A DNA stretch of 7,199 nucleotides from positions 1 to 7,199 of the forward strand of contig WTJO01000088.1 in assembly GCA_011524805.1 (NCBI GenBank). The letters are read 5' to 3'. Source of the DNA: Alphaproteobacteria bacterium (lineage in GTDB: Bacteria > Pseudomonadota > Alphaproteobacteria > Puniceispirillales > Puniceispirillaceae). Below the pieces are notes generated by a model. That model was not told where the DNA came from. It saw nothing but the letters and a program-made list of their open reading frames with translations, and made no database searches. The translations under genes and the position numbers were made by a program. Shown piece after piece: positions 1 through 5,181 of the stretch. Each line of letters opens with the position of its first letter. Within the stretch, counting starts at the first letter, position 1.

Positions 1-4
1 CCAT
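1..4 (-). CDS. 5' end of a gene running off the left edge
   Basis: Only the first codon and one further base are inside the window. The call rests on the translation start signal: on the minus strand a perfect GGAGG (complement of 12-16) stands 7 nt before an ATG (complement of 2-4). The upstream stretch 24-70 is very AT-rich and could hold its promoter. Nothing can be said about the product. Confidence 0.5.
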
Positions 5-70
5 TACATCGCCTCCGTTCATCATAGATTTAGATATTATTTATCACTTTATTAAATTTATATAATATAT

Positions 71-93
71 AACGCCCTGCGAAACTGGGTGTT
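71..93 (-). terminator. possible intrinsic terminator after the 101-aa gene
   Basis: The arms AACGCCC (71-77) and GGGTGTT (87-93) pair with one G-T wobble around a 9-nt loop. On the minus strand the hairpin is followed by an AT-rich but not pure T stretch (TTATATATTATATAAATTT-like, complement of about 52-70). It sits just beyond the stop codon at 105-107 and before the next minus-strand start at position 4, where a terminator would be expected. The stem is short, so this is a weak call. Confidence 0.35.
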
Positions 94-104
94 TGTGGCT
101 ATCC

Positions 105-410
105 CTAGCCTACATCTACATCAGGGCTGGTTATCGCTTTTTCAGCGTTGCAATATGCTTCAAATCTGTTAGCGAGCTCATTCTGAAAGGATTTCAGCAA
201 CGGAAAGGCCACTTCTAAATTATCTTTTGTATCAAACCAGATAATTGTCATGCCTCTGTCAGGGGCTATGTGAAAGGATCGCATTTTCTTGCAACCTTTG
301 GGCATTTCTGCTGGCTGGTTTTCGGACACCCAGTCATGAGCTGAGCCCATGAGCAACGGGTTTTTATATCGTATCGTTAAAATTGCACAGAACTCGACTT
401 CAGCTGCCAT
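105..410 (-). CDS. unrecognised 101-aa protein
   Basis: I do not recognise the family. I chose the ATG at 408-410 because GGGAGG stands 8 nt upstream of it; a GTG at 426-428 would add six residues but would place the Shine-Dalgarno inside the gene. The product is 101 aa, soluble, with no signal peptide or membrane segment. It has a beta-rich first half (AEVEFCAILTIRYK), a central MTIIWFDTKDN strand-turn segment and a long helix-like segment near the C-terminus (VAFPLLKSFQNELANRFEAY). That alternation would suit a small ferredoxin-like fold of the antibiotic-biosynthesis-monooxygenase (ABM) type, but this is inference from pattern only. It is the last of three minus-strand ORFs and lies 114 nt after the zinc-ribbon ORF. 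Confidence 0.6.
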   Translation of the reverse strand: MAAEVEFCAILTIRYKNPLLMGSAHDWVSENQPAEMPKGCKKMRSFHIAPDRGMTIIWFDTKDNLEVAFPLLKSFQNELANRFEAYCNAEKAITSPDVDVG

Positions 411-524
411 GAACGTTGCCTCCCACACATCCTATAAAGCTTAAGTCTATATGGAATTATGGAAGTTGGCCAGCAGAACCAGCCAGCGCTATCTTGTCAT
501 CAGGAAACACACAGCAATGTCGCG

Positions 525-722
525 TCAGCCAAGTACGTATCTGACACGGCATTTATGTCTTAGCTGGCTTTCAGTCTGTCCTGCCTTATCTGCCGAAACT
601 ACCTTGCCACAGTCAAAACAGGCTTCTTGCCAGATATCGCCCTCATCATCATATACCGTTTTATAGGCGTTTGAGTCGGACTGGCAGAAGCTACAGGCAA
701 TTTGTTCATAGGATGAGGTAAT
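525..722 (-). CDS. small zinc-ribbon protein, start codon unclear (possible decayed gene)
   Basis: Reading the minus strand from about 725 gives an uninterrupted, protein-like frame of about 65 aa ending in TGA at 525-527. It has two knuckles, CSFC (residues 10-13 counting from the ATT at 722) and CFDC (35-38), and a further His56/Cys58 near the C-terminus, as expected for a zinc-ribbon fold. The frame opens after TGA-TAA inside the end of the GFA gene and has no ATG, GTG, TTG or CTG before the first knuckle; only ATT (734, 722) or ATA (725) are available. The AAGGA that overlaps the GFA stop lies 8 nt before the ATA and 11 nt before the ATT. An ATG at about 704-706 is out of frame by one base, and one extra A in the following AAA run would give a start reading MNKIACSFC. 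The choices are a non-AUG start coupled to the GFA stop, a frameshift or sequencing error, or decay. Coordinates assume ATT at 722. Confidence 0.5.
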   Translation of the reverse strand: MTSSYEQIACSFCQSDSNAYKTVYDDEGDIWQEACFDCGKVVSADKAGQTESQLRHKCRVRYVLG

Positions 723-736
723 TATATCTGAAATCC

Positions 737-1147
737 TTACTTTTTCGGGGGGCGCTTATCAAAGCTTGGCACACCTTCGGGTAGCGTGTGATATGGTTGC
801 ATATCACAGGTAAAAATGGCGGCCTTCGCTTCAAAGGTGCTAGGGTCGTCCAATGTACCGACTTTCACTATCATGGCATGCGGACGCGCGGGGCTTTCAG
901 TCCCAATGCCTGTTCCGCAGTTGCTGCAGAAATGCCGAGTTACCGGCGTTTCAAGATCAGCTCTTGAAAAGGTGCTTGCAGCAGCTGAGGTATAGGAAAA
1001 TGCCTCTTTTGGGAACACCATCACAATATTGGGATTGCCACCTGTAATATACTGGCACTCGCGACAATGGCACTGAAATGCTGTTTCAGGTTCGGCGCTG
1101 ATTTCATATTTTATGGTGCCGCAATAACATCTGCCTGTGATGGTCAT
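737..1147 (-). CDS. GFA-family zinc protein (glutathione-dependent formaldehyde-activating enzyme/CENP-V type)
   Basis: The 136-aa product has the full seven-cysteine signature of the GFA family: GRCYCG (Cys7, Cys9), QCHCRECQ (Cys26, Cys28, Cys31) and HFCSNCGT (Cys74, Cys77). In the founding member, Gfa, these bind two zinc ions, and glutathione and formaldehyde were proposed to be condensed there. Most relatives have no proven reaction, so a formaldehyde role should not be assumed. The length is normal for short cytosolic members of the family, and there is no signal peptide. The ATG at 1145-1147 has GGGAG six bases upstream, a good ribosome binding site. The zinc-ribbon ORF begins within about 15 nt of its stop on the same strand, so the two may share a transcript, possibly with the 101-aa gene. 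Confidence 0.92.
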   Translation of the reverse strand: MTITGRCYCGTIKYEISAEPETAFQCHCRECQYITGGNPNIVMVFPKEAFSYTSAAASTFSRADLETPVTRHFCSNCGTGIGTESPARPHAMIVKVGTLDDPSTFEAKAAIFTCDMQPYHTLPEGVPSFDKRPPKK

Positions 1148-1274
1148 ATTCTTCTCCCTGAGATCGCGTTTAGGCGTTTTTCACGATGGCATGAGAAATA
1201 GATTATGGCAATTGAATTGATCTTTGATAGCCATCTGCGTTGAAACTGTTTTTATAGGCTGTGACCATCAAAAT

Positions 1275-1314
1275 TGTGCAGTTCTGGCCGAGGCTAGAAG
1301 ATAAAAACTGCACA
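1275..1314. repeat. perfect 9-bp inverted repeat TGTGCAGTT/AACTGCACA
   Basis: The arms at 1275-1283 and 1306-1314 are exact reverse complements with a 22-nt spacer. It lies 128 nt upstream of the GFA start codon. Neither strand has a T-run directly after it, so it is not a classic terminator. It could be a hairpin in the GFA leader, if transcription of that gene begins further upstream, or a two-half-site operator. Which one cannot be decided from sequence alone. Confidence 0.5.
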
Positions 1315-1351
1315 TATGACTGCGCCTATATTAGGGCAGCTTCAAAAAAGG

Positions 1352-1392
1352 AAAAAAAATCAAAAAAAATCCCTAGCGATGGCTCGCTAGGG
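1352..1392 (-). terminator. strong intrinsic terminator on the minus strand
   Basis: The stem CCCTAGCGA (1371-1379) and TCGCTAGGG (1384-1392) is a perfect 9-bp pairing around a 4-nt loop. On the minus strand it is followed by A, eight T, GA, then eight more T (complement of 1352-1370), a textbook U-tract. On the plus strand the T-run is weaker and starts about six bases late. No annotated long gene lies upstream on the minus strand, since the next gene at 1659 points the other way. The terminator therefore implies a short unannotated minus-strand transcript. Confidence 0.7.
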
Positions 1393-1514
1393 CATAATTT
1401 TTGCATTTGGGAGGGTGATGCATCCCATTTGCTGAAATCTTTGTCCTAAAATCTTTACGGCAGTGGGATGCATTGTTTTACCTTAAAATGAAAAAACCTG
1501 TAAATTCCGGTCTG
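1362..1514 (-). ncRNA. candidate small RNA or leader-peptide transcript
   Basis: A self-contained minus-strand unit can be read here. A weak promoter-like pair lies at 1544-1549 (TTGCAA) and 1521-1526 (TACAGC) with a 17-nt spacer. It is followed by a perfect 10-bp hairpin (1464-1473 with 1418-1427), then an unpaired CACCCTCCCAAA stretch (complement of 1406-1417) and the terminator at 1352-1392. A single-stranded pyrimidine-rich CCCUCCC between a hairpin and a terminator resembles the anti-Shine-Dalgarno seeds of several alphaproteobacterial small RNAs, such as the CUCCUCCC-loop RNAs of Rhodobacter. The predicted length is about 150 nt. The hairpin, seed-like motif and terminator are visible; the promoter and regulatory role are inference. 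The same RNA contains a 28-codon ORF, listed separately. Confidence 0.45.
1387..1473 (-). CDS. possible 28-aa small protein or leader peptide
   Basis: An ATG at 1471-1473 is preceded by AAGG with a 7-nt spacing (TTTTAAGGTAAAAC then ATG), a fair ribosome binding site. The frame runs 28 codons (begins MHPTAVKILG, ends PNAKIMP) to a TAG at 1387-1389, inside the leading arm of the terminator stem. The first ten bases of the ORF (ATGCATCCCA) are perfectly complementary to TGGGATGCAT about 37 nt downstream, so the start codon would be hidden when the RNA folds. The peptide has no recognisable domain and is not rich in any one amino acid, which argues against a classic attenuator peptide. It may be a real microprotein or chance within a small RNA. 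Confidence 0.3.
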   Translation of the reverse strand: MHPTAVKILGQRFQQMGCITLPNAKIMP

Positions 1515-1520
1515 GCAGGC

Positions 1521-1549
1521 GCTGTATGAGCGGACAGGACCATTTGCAA
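1521..1549 (-). promoter_or_regulatory. weak promoter candidate for the small minus-strand transcript
   Basis: On the minus strand TTGCAA (1544-1549) and TACAGC (1521-1526) are 17 nt apart, matching the -35 and -10 consensus at 4 and about 3 of 6 positions. It would start RNA near 1514, about 40 nt before the 28-codon ORF. It is offered only because the terminator at 1352-1392 needs a promoter upstream. Confidence 0.22.
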
Positions 1550-1658
1550 TTTTCCCAAATTTTCACTCTTTACTTGACCATCTTTGTGCAGGTAACAACG
1601 ATATGAACAGGCTGGCAGGCAAAGATGCCGCCATGCTGGCATATTCGGAGGGTGGCAG

Positions 1659-2834
1659 ATGACCAGAATTACACATGTTGAGCTTCATCAATTTGAATTT
1701 GACGCTGTCAATCTGGCGCCATCTGCTGATGGTGGTTCTATTGGCGGGCTATTTTTTCAAAAAGGGGCAAAAACGCCGATTACCAAACATGCTGTCAACA
1801 TCCGCACAGAAGATGGATGTGAGGGGGCTTATGTCCTGCAATGGGGCGCATCTAGCGCGGTTTTTGGGCAGATGCAGATGCTGGCACCTATGCTGGTGGG
1901 CAGGCACGCAGAACATAGACAGGGTATTTATGATGATCTGAAACGCGAGGCACGCCAATTTGACCATATGGGGCATGGGCCTCTGGATATTGCGCTCTGG
2001 GACTGGCAGGGCAAGGCGCTTGGTTGTTCTGTCTCTGACTTGCTAGGCGGCTATCGTGATAGCTTTCCGGCCTATGCCAGCACCTATCATGGTGACAGGC
2101 AGGGCGGGCTGGACAGTAAAGAGGCCTTTGGTGATTTTGCGGTAGCCTGTAAAGAGATGGGCTATAGGGCGTTCAAGATACATGGCTGGCATGAGGGCAA
2201 TGCAAAAGAAGAGGCCGAGCTTGTTCTGCATGTCCGAAAAATGGTTGGGGACGAGATGGCGTTGATGCTTGATCCAGCCTGTGAATTGCGCACCTTTGCA
2301 GATGCCTTATATGTCGGGCGCGCCTGTGACGAAGCGAATTATTTCTGGCTGGAAGACCCGTATCGGGATTCAGGTGTGTCTGCCTTTGCCCATAACAGGC
2401 TCAGAGGCATGCTAAAGACGCCGCTTTTGCAGACAGAACATATCAGGGGAGTTGAGCCAAAAGCAGATTTTCTGATTGCGGGCGGAACTGATTTTCTGCG
2501 TTCTGACCCTGAATATGATATGGGCATTACCGGATGCCAGAAAATACATCATATGGCCGAAAGTCTGGGGGTGGATGTTGAAGTACATGCCTGCGGGCCT
2601 GCGCATCGTCACCTGATCGCTGCCTCAAGAAATTCAAATTTTTATGAAGTTGCGCTGGTAGGGCCAGACTGCCCTAATGCGATCGCACCTGTATATAGTT
2701 GTGGCTATTCAGACCAGCTAGACTGTATTGATGCAGACGGCATGGTATCAGCCCCGAAAGGGGTAGGGCTGGGGGTGTCCTATGACTGGGACTTTATTCA
2801 TGCTCACCGCACTGCCCATTTTCAGTTTGGCTAG
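1659..2834 (+). CDS. enolase-superfamily (mandelate racemase/muconate lactonizing enzyme type) dehydratase or racemase
   Basis: The 391-aa product is a full-length member of the mandelate racemase group, which abstracts the proton alpha to a carboxylate using a bound magnesium ion; many members are sugar-acid dehydratases. The N-terminal capping domain (about 1-130) ends in the usual GPLDIALWDWQGKALG and LLGG. In the barrel, likely metal ligands are Asp205 (LDPACE), Glu232 (WLEDP) and Glu260 (TEH). The His-Asp dyad is His310 (VEVHACG) with Asp283 (RSDPE); the spacings match mandelate racemase closely by eye. The second-strand motif is Lys173-Ile-His175 (FKIHGW), with histidine where mandelate racemase has its second lysine. 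The substrate cannot be read from sequence. The start has GGAGG seven bases upstream. The DUF188 gene follows after 8 nt, so they are probably co-transcribed. Confidence 0.94.
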   Translation: MTRITHVELHQFEFDAVNLAPSADGGSIGGLFFQKGAKTPITKHAVNIRTEDGCEGAYVLQWGASSAVFGQMQMLAPMLVGRHAEHRQGIYDDLKREARQFDHMGHGPLDIALWDWQGKALGCSVSDLLGGYRDSFPAYASTYHGDRQGGLDSKEAFGDFAVACKEMGYRAFKIHGWHEGNAKEEAELVLHVRKMVGDEMALMLDPACELRTFADALYVGRACDEANYFWLEDPYRDSGVSAFAHNRLRGMLKTPLLQTEHIRGVEPKADFLIAGGTDFLRSDPEYDMGITGCQKIHHMAESLGVDVEVHACGPAHRHLIAASRNSNFYEVALVGPDCPNAIAPVYSCGYSDQLDCIDADGMVSAPKGVGLGVSYDWDFIHAHRTAHFQFG

Positions 2835-2842
2835 GGTGCAGC

Positions 2843-3325
2843 ATGTCAGACACCCAACGCCCGACCATCTATATTGACGCTGATGCCTGTCCGGTCAAGG
2901 CTGAGGCAGAACAGGTCGCAACACGCCATAACTGTCCGCTAATACTGGTGACAAATGGCGGCATCAGACCATCACAAAACCCGCTTGTCAGGCTTGTGAT
3001 TGTTGATTTGGGGGCAGATAATGCAGATAAATATATTGCCGATTCTGTCAGCCAAGATGATATTGTGGTCACAAATGATATTCCGCTTGCCGCCAGAGTT
3101 ATTGATAAAGGCGCATATGCCTTGCGTCATAATGGCTCGCTCTTTACTGGTGATAATATTGGATTACAGCTTGCCAACAGAGATTTGATGGCAGATATGC
3201 GCGCCTCAAATCCGTTTCTGATAGAACAGAATAGGGGCGGCAAGAAAAGTTTCAGCGCATCAGATAGATCTCAATTCTTGAATCAGCTTGAGATGATATT
3301 ATCTCAAAAGAAACACATAAAATAA
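2843..3325 (+). CDS. YaiI/YqxD family protein (DUF188)
   Basis: The 160-aa product has the usual length and all the landmarks of the DUF188 family: YIDADACPVK near the N-terminus (Asp12, Asp14, Cys16), VTNGG (37-40), the acidic GADNADKYIAD segment (58-67), VVTNDIPLAA with Asp79, and a basic C-terminal RGGKK...DRSQF region. The clustered aspartates and the fold predicted for the family resemble PIN-type nucleases. The biochemical role of YaiI/YqxD proteins is not established to my knowledge, so nuclease activity is only a possibility. It is cytosolic, with no signal peptide. The ATG lies 8 nt after the stop of the upstream enolase-superfamily gene, and AGGGTG stands just before it, which suggests the two are translated from one message. 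Confidence 0.95.
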   Translation: MSDTQRPTIYIDADACPVKAEAEQVATRHNCPLILVTNGGIRPSQNPLVRLVIVDLGADNADKYIADSVSQDDIVVTNDIPLAARVIDKGAYALRHNGSLFTGDNIGLQLANRDLMADMRASNPFLIEQNRGGKKSFSASDRSQFLNQLEMILSQKKHIK

Positions 3326-3362
3326 CCGTAGACACGGTAGCAAAGGCAAAGGACAGGGCGTG

Positions 3363-3584
3363 ATGGAATTTTTGCTGATATGGGTATTAAATGGTCATTT
3401 CGCAGATAGCGGATTACGATATGCAAATGCAGGTGAATGCTATGCGGCCGCGCAGAATGCAGGAAGCGAGCTTCAATATGCAGGGGTGACTCCGCCTAAA
3501 TTTACCTGTATTCCCATAAAACAGGGATATGAATTCAAGCTCTATCTACAGCCAGAACAGTCAGGAGCAAGATTCCCGTTCTGA
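3363..3584 (+). CDS. small two-cysteine protein, probably exported or membrane-associated
   Basis: The product is 73 aa from the ATG at 3363, or 74 from the adjacent GTG at 3360; AAAGGA at 3348-3353 is 9 nt from the first and 6 nt from the second, so either could be used. The N-terminus begins MEFLLIWVLNG, a short hydrophobic stretch without a positively charged lead. Two cysteines follow (AGECYAAAQ and KFTCIPI, about residues 26 and 49). Small alphaproteobacterial proteins with a hydrophobic start, an 'F/Y..A.eC..AA' helix and a closing 'xCxPx' are common and usually uncharacterised, possibly periplasmic with one disulfide. No function can be assigned. It lies 37 nt after the DUF188 gene on the same strand. 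Confidence 0.7.
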   Translation: MEFLLIWVLNGHFADSGLRYANAGECYAAAQNAGSELQYAGVTPPKFTCIPIKQGYEFKLYLQPEQSGARFPF

Positions 3585-3674
3585 TTTGATACGCATTGCG
3601 TGATATAAGTTTTAGTGCGGCCATGTCGTTAACCCTTTGTCCAGAGAATTTCAGGCGATAGGACGGCAACAGAA

Positions 3675-4337
3675 ATGACTGAAGAAAACGCACATAATGC
3701 ACAGGTTGGCACTATCTGCGGCATGCTGGGCATGGCGTGGGTGATTATCTGTGTAGCAATTATGCCGACCCCTGCTGTTGCCTGCTGTTATGATTCAAGC
3801 CCGCCTGAATATTCTACTCCTATATATGATGACCCTCAACAGCCGGACCAGATAGTAGATGACGCACCGGCAGATGAGGTTCCTGACATAGTCGGAACCG
3901 GATCCGGGCAGCAAATACAAACCTCTGGTATTTCGGCCTTTGGTGATGGCGACTCTCAGACCGGAGAGCCGATATACCCTGCCGGTTTTGTCTATCACAT
4001 CAGACAGCTTCAGGCAGAGGGCAGACAGCTTGAAGCGTTGATGCATATTAAAGACAGGCTGGATAACGCTCCGAATGACAGGGTGGCGCGCACACTGCTT
4101 GAAAAGCAGATGCAGAAATTTGATCTAGCAGGGCCAGCAGGACAGATTTACCTATCTGAATATCAGGCAGATGATAACAGATCCCTGTTTGCAGATAAAT
4201 ATCTGTCACGCACTGCCGATGCCACCTCTGCGGATAGCACGCCTTCTATCTCCATGACACAGACCGAACAGTCAGATATGCTCAGCAGGCTGAAAAAACA
4301 GATTGGTATTCTGTTTGACGGGGTTGAATTAAACTAG
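3675..4337 (+). CDS. hypothetical protein with N-terminal hydrophobic segment and acidic, Pro-rich linker
   Basis: The family is not recognised. The 220-aa product has a hydrophobic segment at about residues 13-36 that ends in PTPAVACCYDSS. This could be a signal peptide cleaved before the paired cysteines, a weak lipobox (AVA-C), or an uncleaved anchor. There is no Lys or Arg before the hydrophobic stretch, which is unusual for an export signal. Residues about 39-90 are low in complexity and rich in Pro, Asp, Gln and Gly. A helical part follows (about 105-155: HIRQLQAEGRQLEALMHIKD and after) that looks like one or two TPR-like helix pairs, then a Ser/Thr/Asp-rich tail with a last helix (SDMLSRLKKQIGILF). 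AGGA is 11 nt before the ATG, a long but acceptable spacing. It stands 90 nt after the small two-cysteine gene. Confidence 0.75.
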   Translation: MTEENAHNAQVGTICGMLGMAWVIICVAIMPTPAVACCYDSSPPEYSTPIYDDPQQPDQIVDDAPADEVPDIVGTGSGQQIQTSGISAFGDGDSQTGEPIYPAGFVYHIRQLQAEGRQLEALMHIKDRLDNAPNDRVARTLLEKQMQKFDLAGPAGQIYLSEYQADDNRSLFADKYLSRTADATSADSTPSISMTQTEQSDMLSRLKKQIGILFDGVELN

Positions 4338-4387
4338 CTGTTATCACGCTGGTAGTCACAGCCTGGCAAACCAGCTCAGACTTCCCC

Positions 4388-4417
4388 TTGACAGGCAGTA
4401 CGATTATTCGCCAGAAC
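4388..4417 (+). promoter_or_regulatory. promoter candidate for mmcB, implying a leaderless message
   Basis: A perfect TTGACA (4388-4393) stands 38 nt before the mmcB ATG. The best -10 at a normal distance is CAGAAC (4412-4417, 18-nt spacer), a poor match. If used, transcription would start at about 4424, directly at the ATG, which would explain the missing Shine-Dalgarno. I looked for an alphaproteobacterial LexA site (GTTC-N7-GTTC) and did not find one. Confidence 0.35.
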
Positions 4418-4425
4418 ATGTCATT

Positions 4426-4863
4426 ATGGAACGGGCAGACTGGACAGAGCGAATTTCACGCGCAGTAATGCGTCATTTTTATGATTCTGGCGAGTCAGTG
4501 CTGGCAGAATTTACGCTGAAATCAGGTAGAAGAGCAGATATTATCTGCCTATCCAAAGATGAGCGAATTACCATCATCGAAGTGAAATCTTCAAAAGAAG
4601 ATTTTCTGTCTGACCAGAAATGGCCTGAATATCTGGCATGGGCAGATCAGTTTTATTTTGCCGTATCAGACCAGTTCGATCTGTCTCTGCTGGATAGTTA
4701 TAGCCAGTGCGGCATCATCATCACAGATGGGCTGTCTGTACATATTAGCAGGCCAGCCCCCTATGATAAGCTGGCACCACAACGCCGTAAACATATGATA
4801 AGGCGACTTGCCCTTGTGGCCATGGATAGAGCCTCACGGCCAGTATGTAGCGCCGAGCAATAA
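4426..4863 (+). CDS. mmcB: MmcB-family DNA repair protein, putative PD-(D/E)xK nuclease
   Basis: The 145-aa product matches the MmcB family in length and motifs. Acidic and lysine residues fit a PD-(D/E)xK nuclease core: Glu28 (LAEF), Asp38 (RRADII) and Glu52-x-Lys54 (IIEVKSS). The family hallmark DFLSDQKWPEYLAWADQFYF follows at about 59-78. In Caulobacter a member of this family is SOS-regulated and contributes to mitomycin C resistance; nuclease action is predicted from the fold. The protein is cytosolic. No Shine-Dalgarno precedes the ATG (GAACATGTCATT directly upstream), the nearby ATG at 4418 is out of frame, and a TTGACA stands 38 nt upstream, so a leaderless transcript is likely. No LexA box is visible here, so damage control is not supported by the sequence. 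It converges with the 60-aa gene, with 2 nt between stop codons. Confidence 0.93.
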   Translation: MERADWTERISRAVMRHFYDSGESVLAEFTLKSGRRADIICLSKDERITIIEVKSSKEDFLSDQKWPEYLAWADQFYFAVSDQFDLSLLDSYSQCGIIITDGLSVHISRPAPYDKLAPQRRKHMIRRLALVAMDRASRPVCSAEQ

Positions 4864-4865
4864 GG

Positions 4866-5048
4866 CTAGTTGGAAAAGCCTTGTTTCATGCCTGAAAAAA
4901 TGCCTTTGAGGCGGGGGGAGACTGTAGTGCTAGGCGTCTCAGGGGCAAAGGCAGTGTTGGTTGGTTTCAGATAGGGCGCAACAAAATAGACGCCGGCGCC
5001 CATCATCACACAAATACCAATCACAATCATTACCCGTAACATGGCCAT
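4866..5048 (-). CDS. 60-aa single-span membrane protein, unknown function
   Basis: The product has one hydrophobic segment at about residues 5-25 (RVMIVIGICVMMGAGVYFVA), with Arg5 just before it, and a C-terminal tail of about 35 residues rich in Thr, Pro and Ser ending in KQGFSN. The topology is probably N-in with a short tail outside, or an uncleaved signal anchor. No family is recognised. The reading starts at ATG 5046-5048; an ATG two codons later (5040-5042) is equally possible. There is no Shine-Dalgarno, but a promoter-like TTGACA/TAAAAC pair would start RNA only a few bases before the ATG. Its stop is 2 nt from the mmcB stop, so the two converging genes have no room for a terminator between them. 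Confidence 0.65.
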   Translation of the reverse strand: MAMLRVMIVIGICVMMGAGVYFVAPYLKPTNTAFAPETPSTTVSPRLKGIFSGMKQGFSN

Positions 5049-5058
5049 AAGACTAGCT

Positions 5059-5085
5059 GTTTTATCAGCGAAAACAAAGTGTCAA
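5059..5085 (-). promoter_or_regulatory. promoter candidate for the 60-aa gene, near-leaderless
   Basis: On the minus strand a perfect TTGACA (5080-5085) is followed after 15 nt by TAAAAC (5059-5064, 4 of 6 to consensus). Transcription would start at about 5052, four bases before the ATG at 5048, in keeping with the lack of a ribosome binding site. The spacer is short, so strength is uncertain. Confidence 0.42.
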
Positions 5086-5113
5086 TTTCACATCTGCTAA
5101 AAGTGCATTGGCG

Positions 5114-5169
5114 CAAAATAAAGGGTGCTATTCAGCACTGTAGCGCCCCCTTTAACATGCAAAGGGGGC
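5114..5169 (-). terminator. two-hairpin terminator after the DUF1127 gene
   Basis: Going downstream on the minus strand from the stop at 5182 there are two perfect stems. The first is 9 bp (AAAGGGGGC 5161-5169 with GCCCCCTTT 5145-5153, 7-nt loop). The second is 5 bp (GTGCT 5125-5129 with AGCAC 5134-5138, 4-nt loop) and is followed by CCTTTATTTT. The T-rich tail belongs to the second hairpin; the first, stronger stem has none. Together they should stop DUF1127 transcription before the 60-aa gene. Confidence 0.6.
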
Positions 5170-5181
5170 TGGCATAGGCTG

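Larger units (their letters stand above)
1148..1658. other. 511-nt intergenic region with several inverted repeats
   Basis: This gap separates the minus-strand GFA gene from the plus-strand enolase-superfamily gene. It holds, in order: an AT-rich leader to the GFA gene; a perfect 9-bp inverted repeat at 1275-1283/1306-1314; three A-tracts at 1344-1369; a perfect 9-bp terminator stem at 1371-1392; and a perfect 10-bp inverted repeat at 1418-1427/1464-1473. At the right end is the leader of the 1659 gene, including a TTGACC hexamer at 1574-1579 without a convincing -10. The only long ORF on the plus strand (1261-1449) reads through the terminator and the A-tracts and does not look like protein. 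Confidence 0.7.

Noticed and set aside
97..110. GGCTA/TAGCC hairpin at the stop of the 101-aa gene as a terminator
   Set aside because: It has only five base pairs and lacks a T-tract on either side; the stem at 71-93 is the better candidate.
451..666. Plus-strand 71-codon ORF
   Set aside because: It lies wholly over the minus-strand zinc-ribbon frame, has no good ribosome binding site and its translation (Ser-rich, no domain) reads as a shadow.
1261..1449. Plus-strand 62-codon ORF starting at a GTG
   Set aside because: It has no Shine-Dalgarno and runs through an inverted repeat, three A-tracts and a perfect terminator stem; its Lys-rich middle is simply the A-tracts translated.
4347..4372. 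GCTGGT...ACCAGC dyad between the 220-aa gene and mmcB as a terminator
   Set aside because: It has a six-bp stem with a 14-nt loop, no T-run, and a competing GCTGT/ACAGC pairing that overlaps it; too weak to call.
4414..4432. Pair of GAAC tetramers at the mmcB start as a LexA (SOS) box
   Set aside because: The alphaproteobacterial box is GTTC-N7-GTTC (GAAC-N7-GAAC on the other strand); here the gap is 11 nt, and the second copy lies inside the coding sequence.
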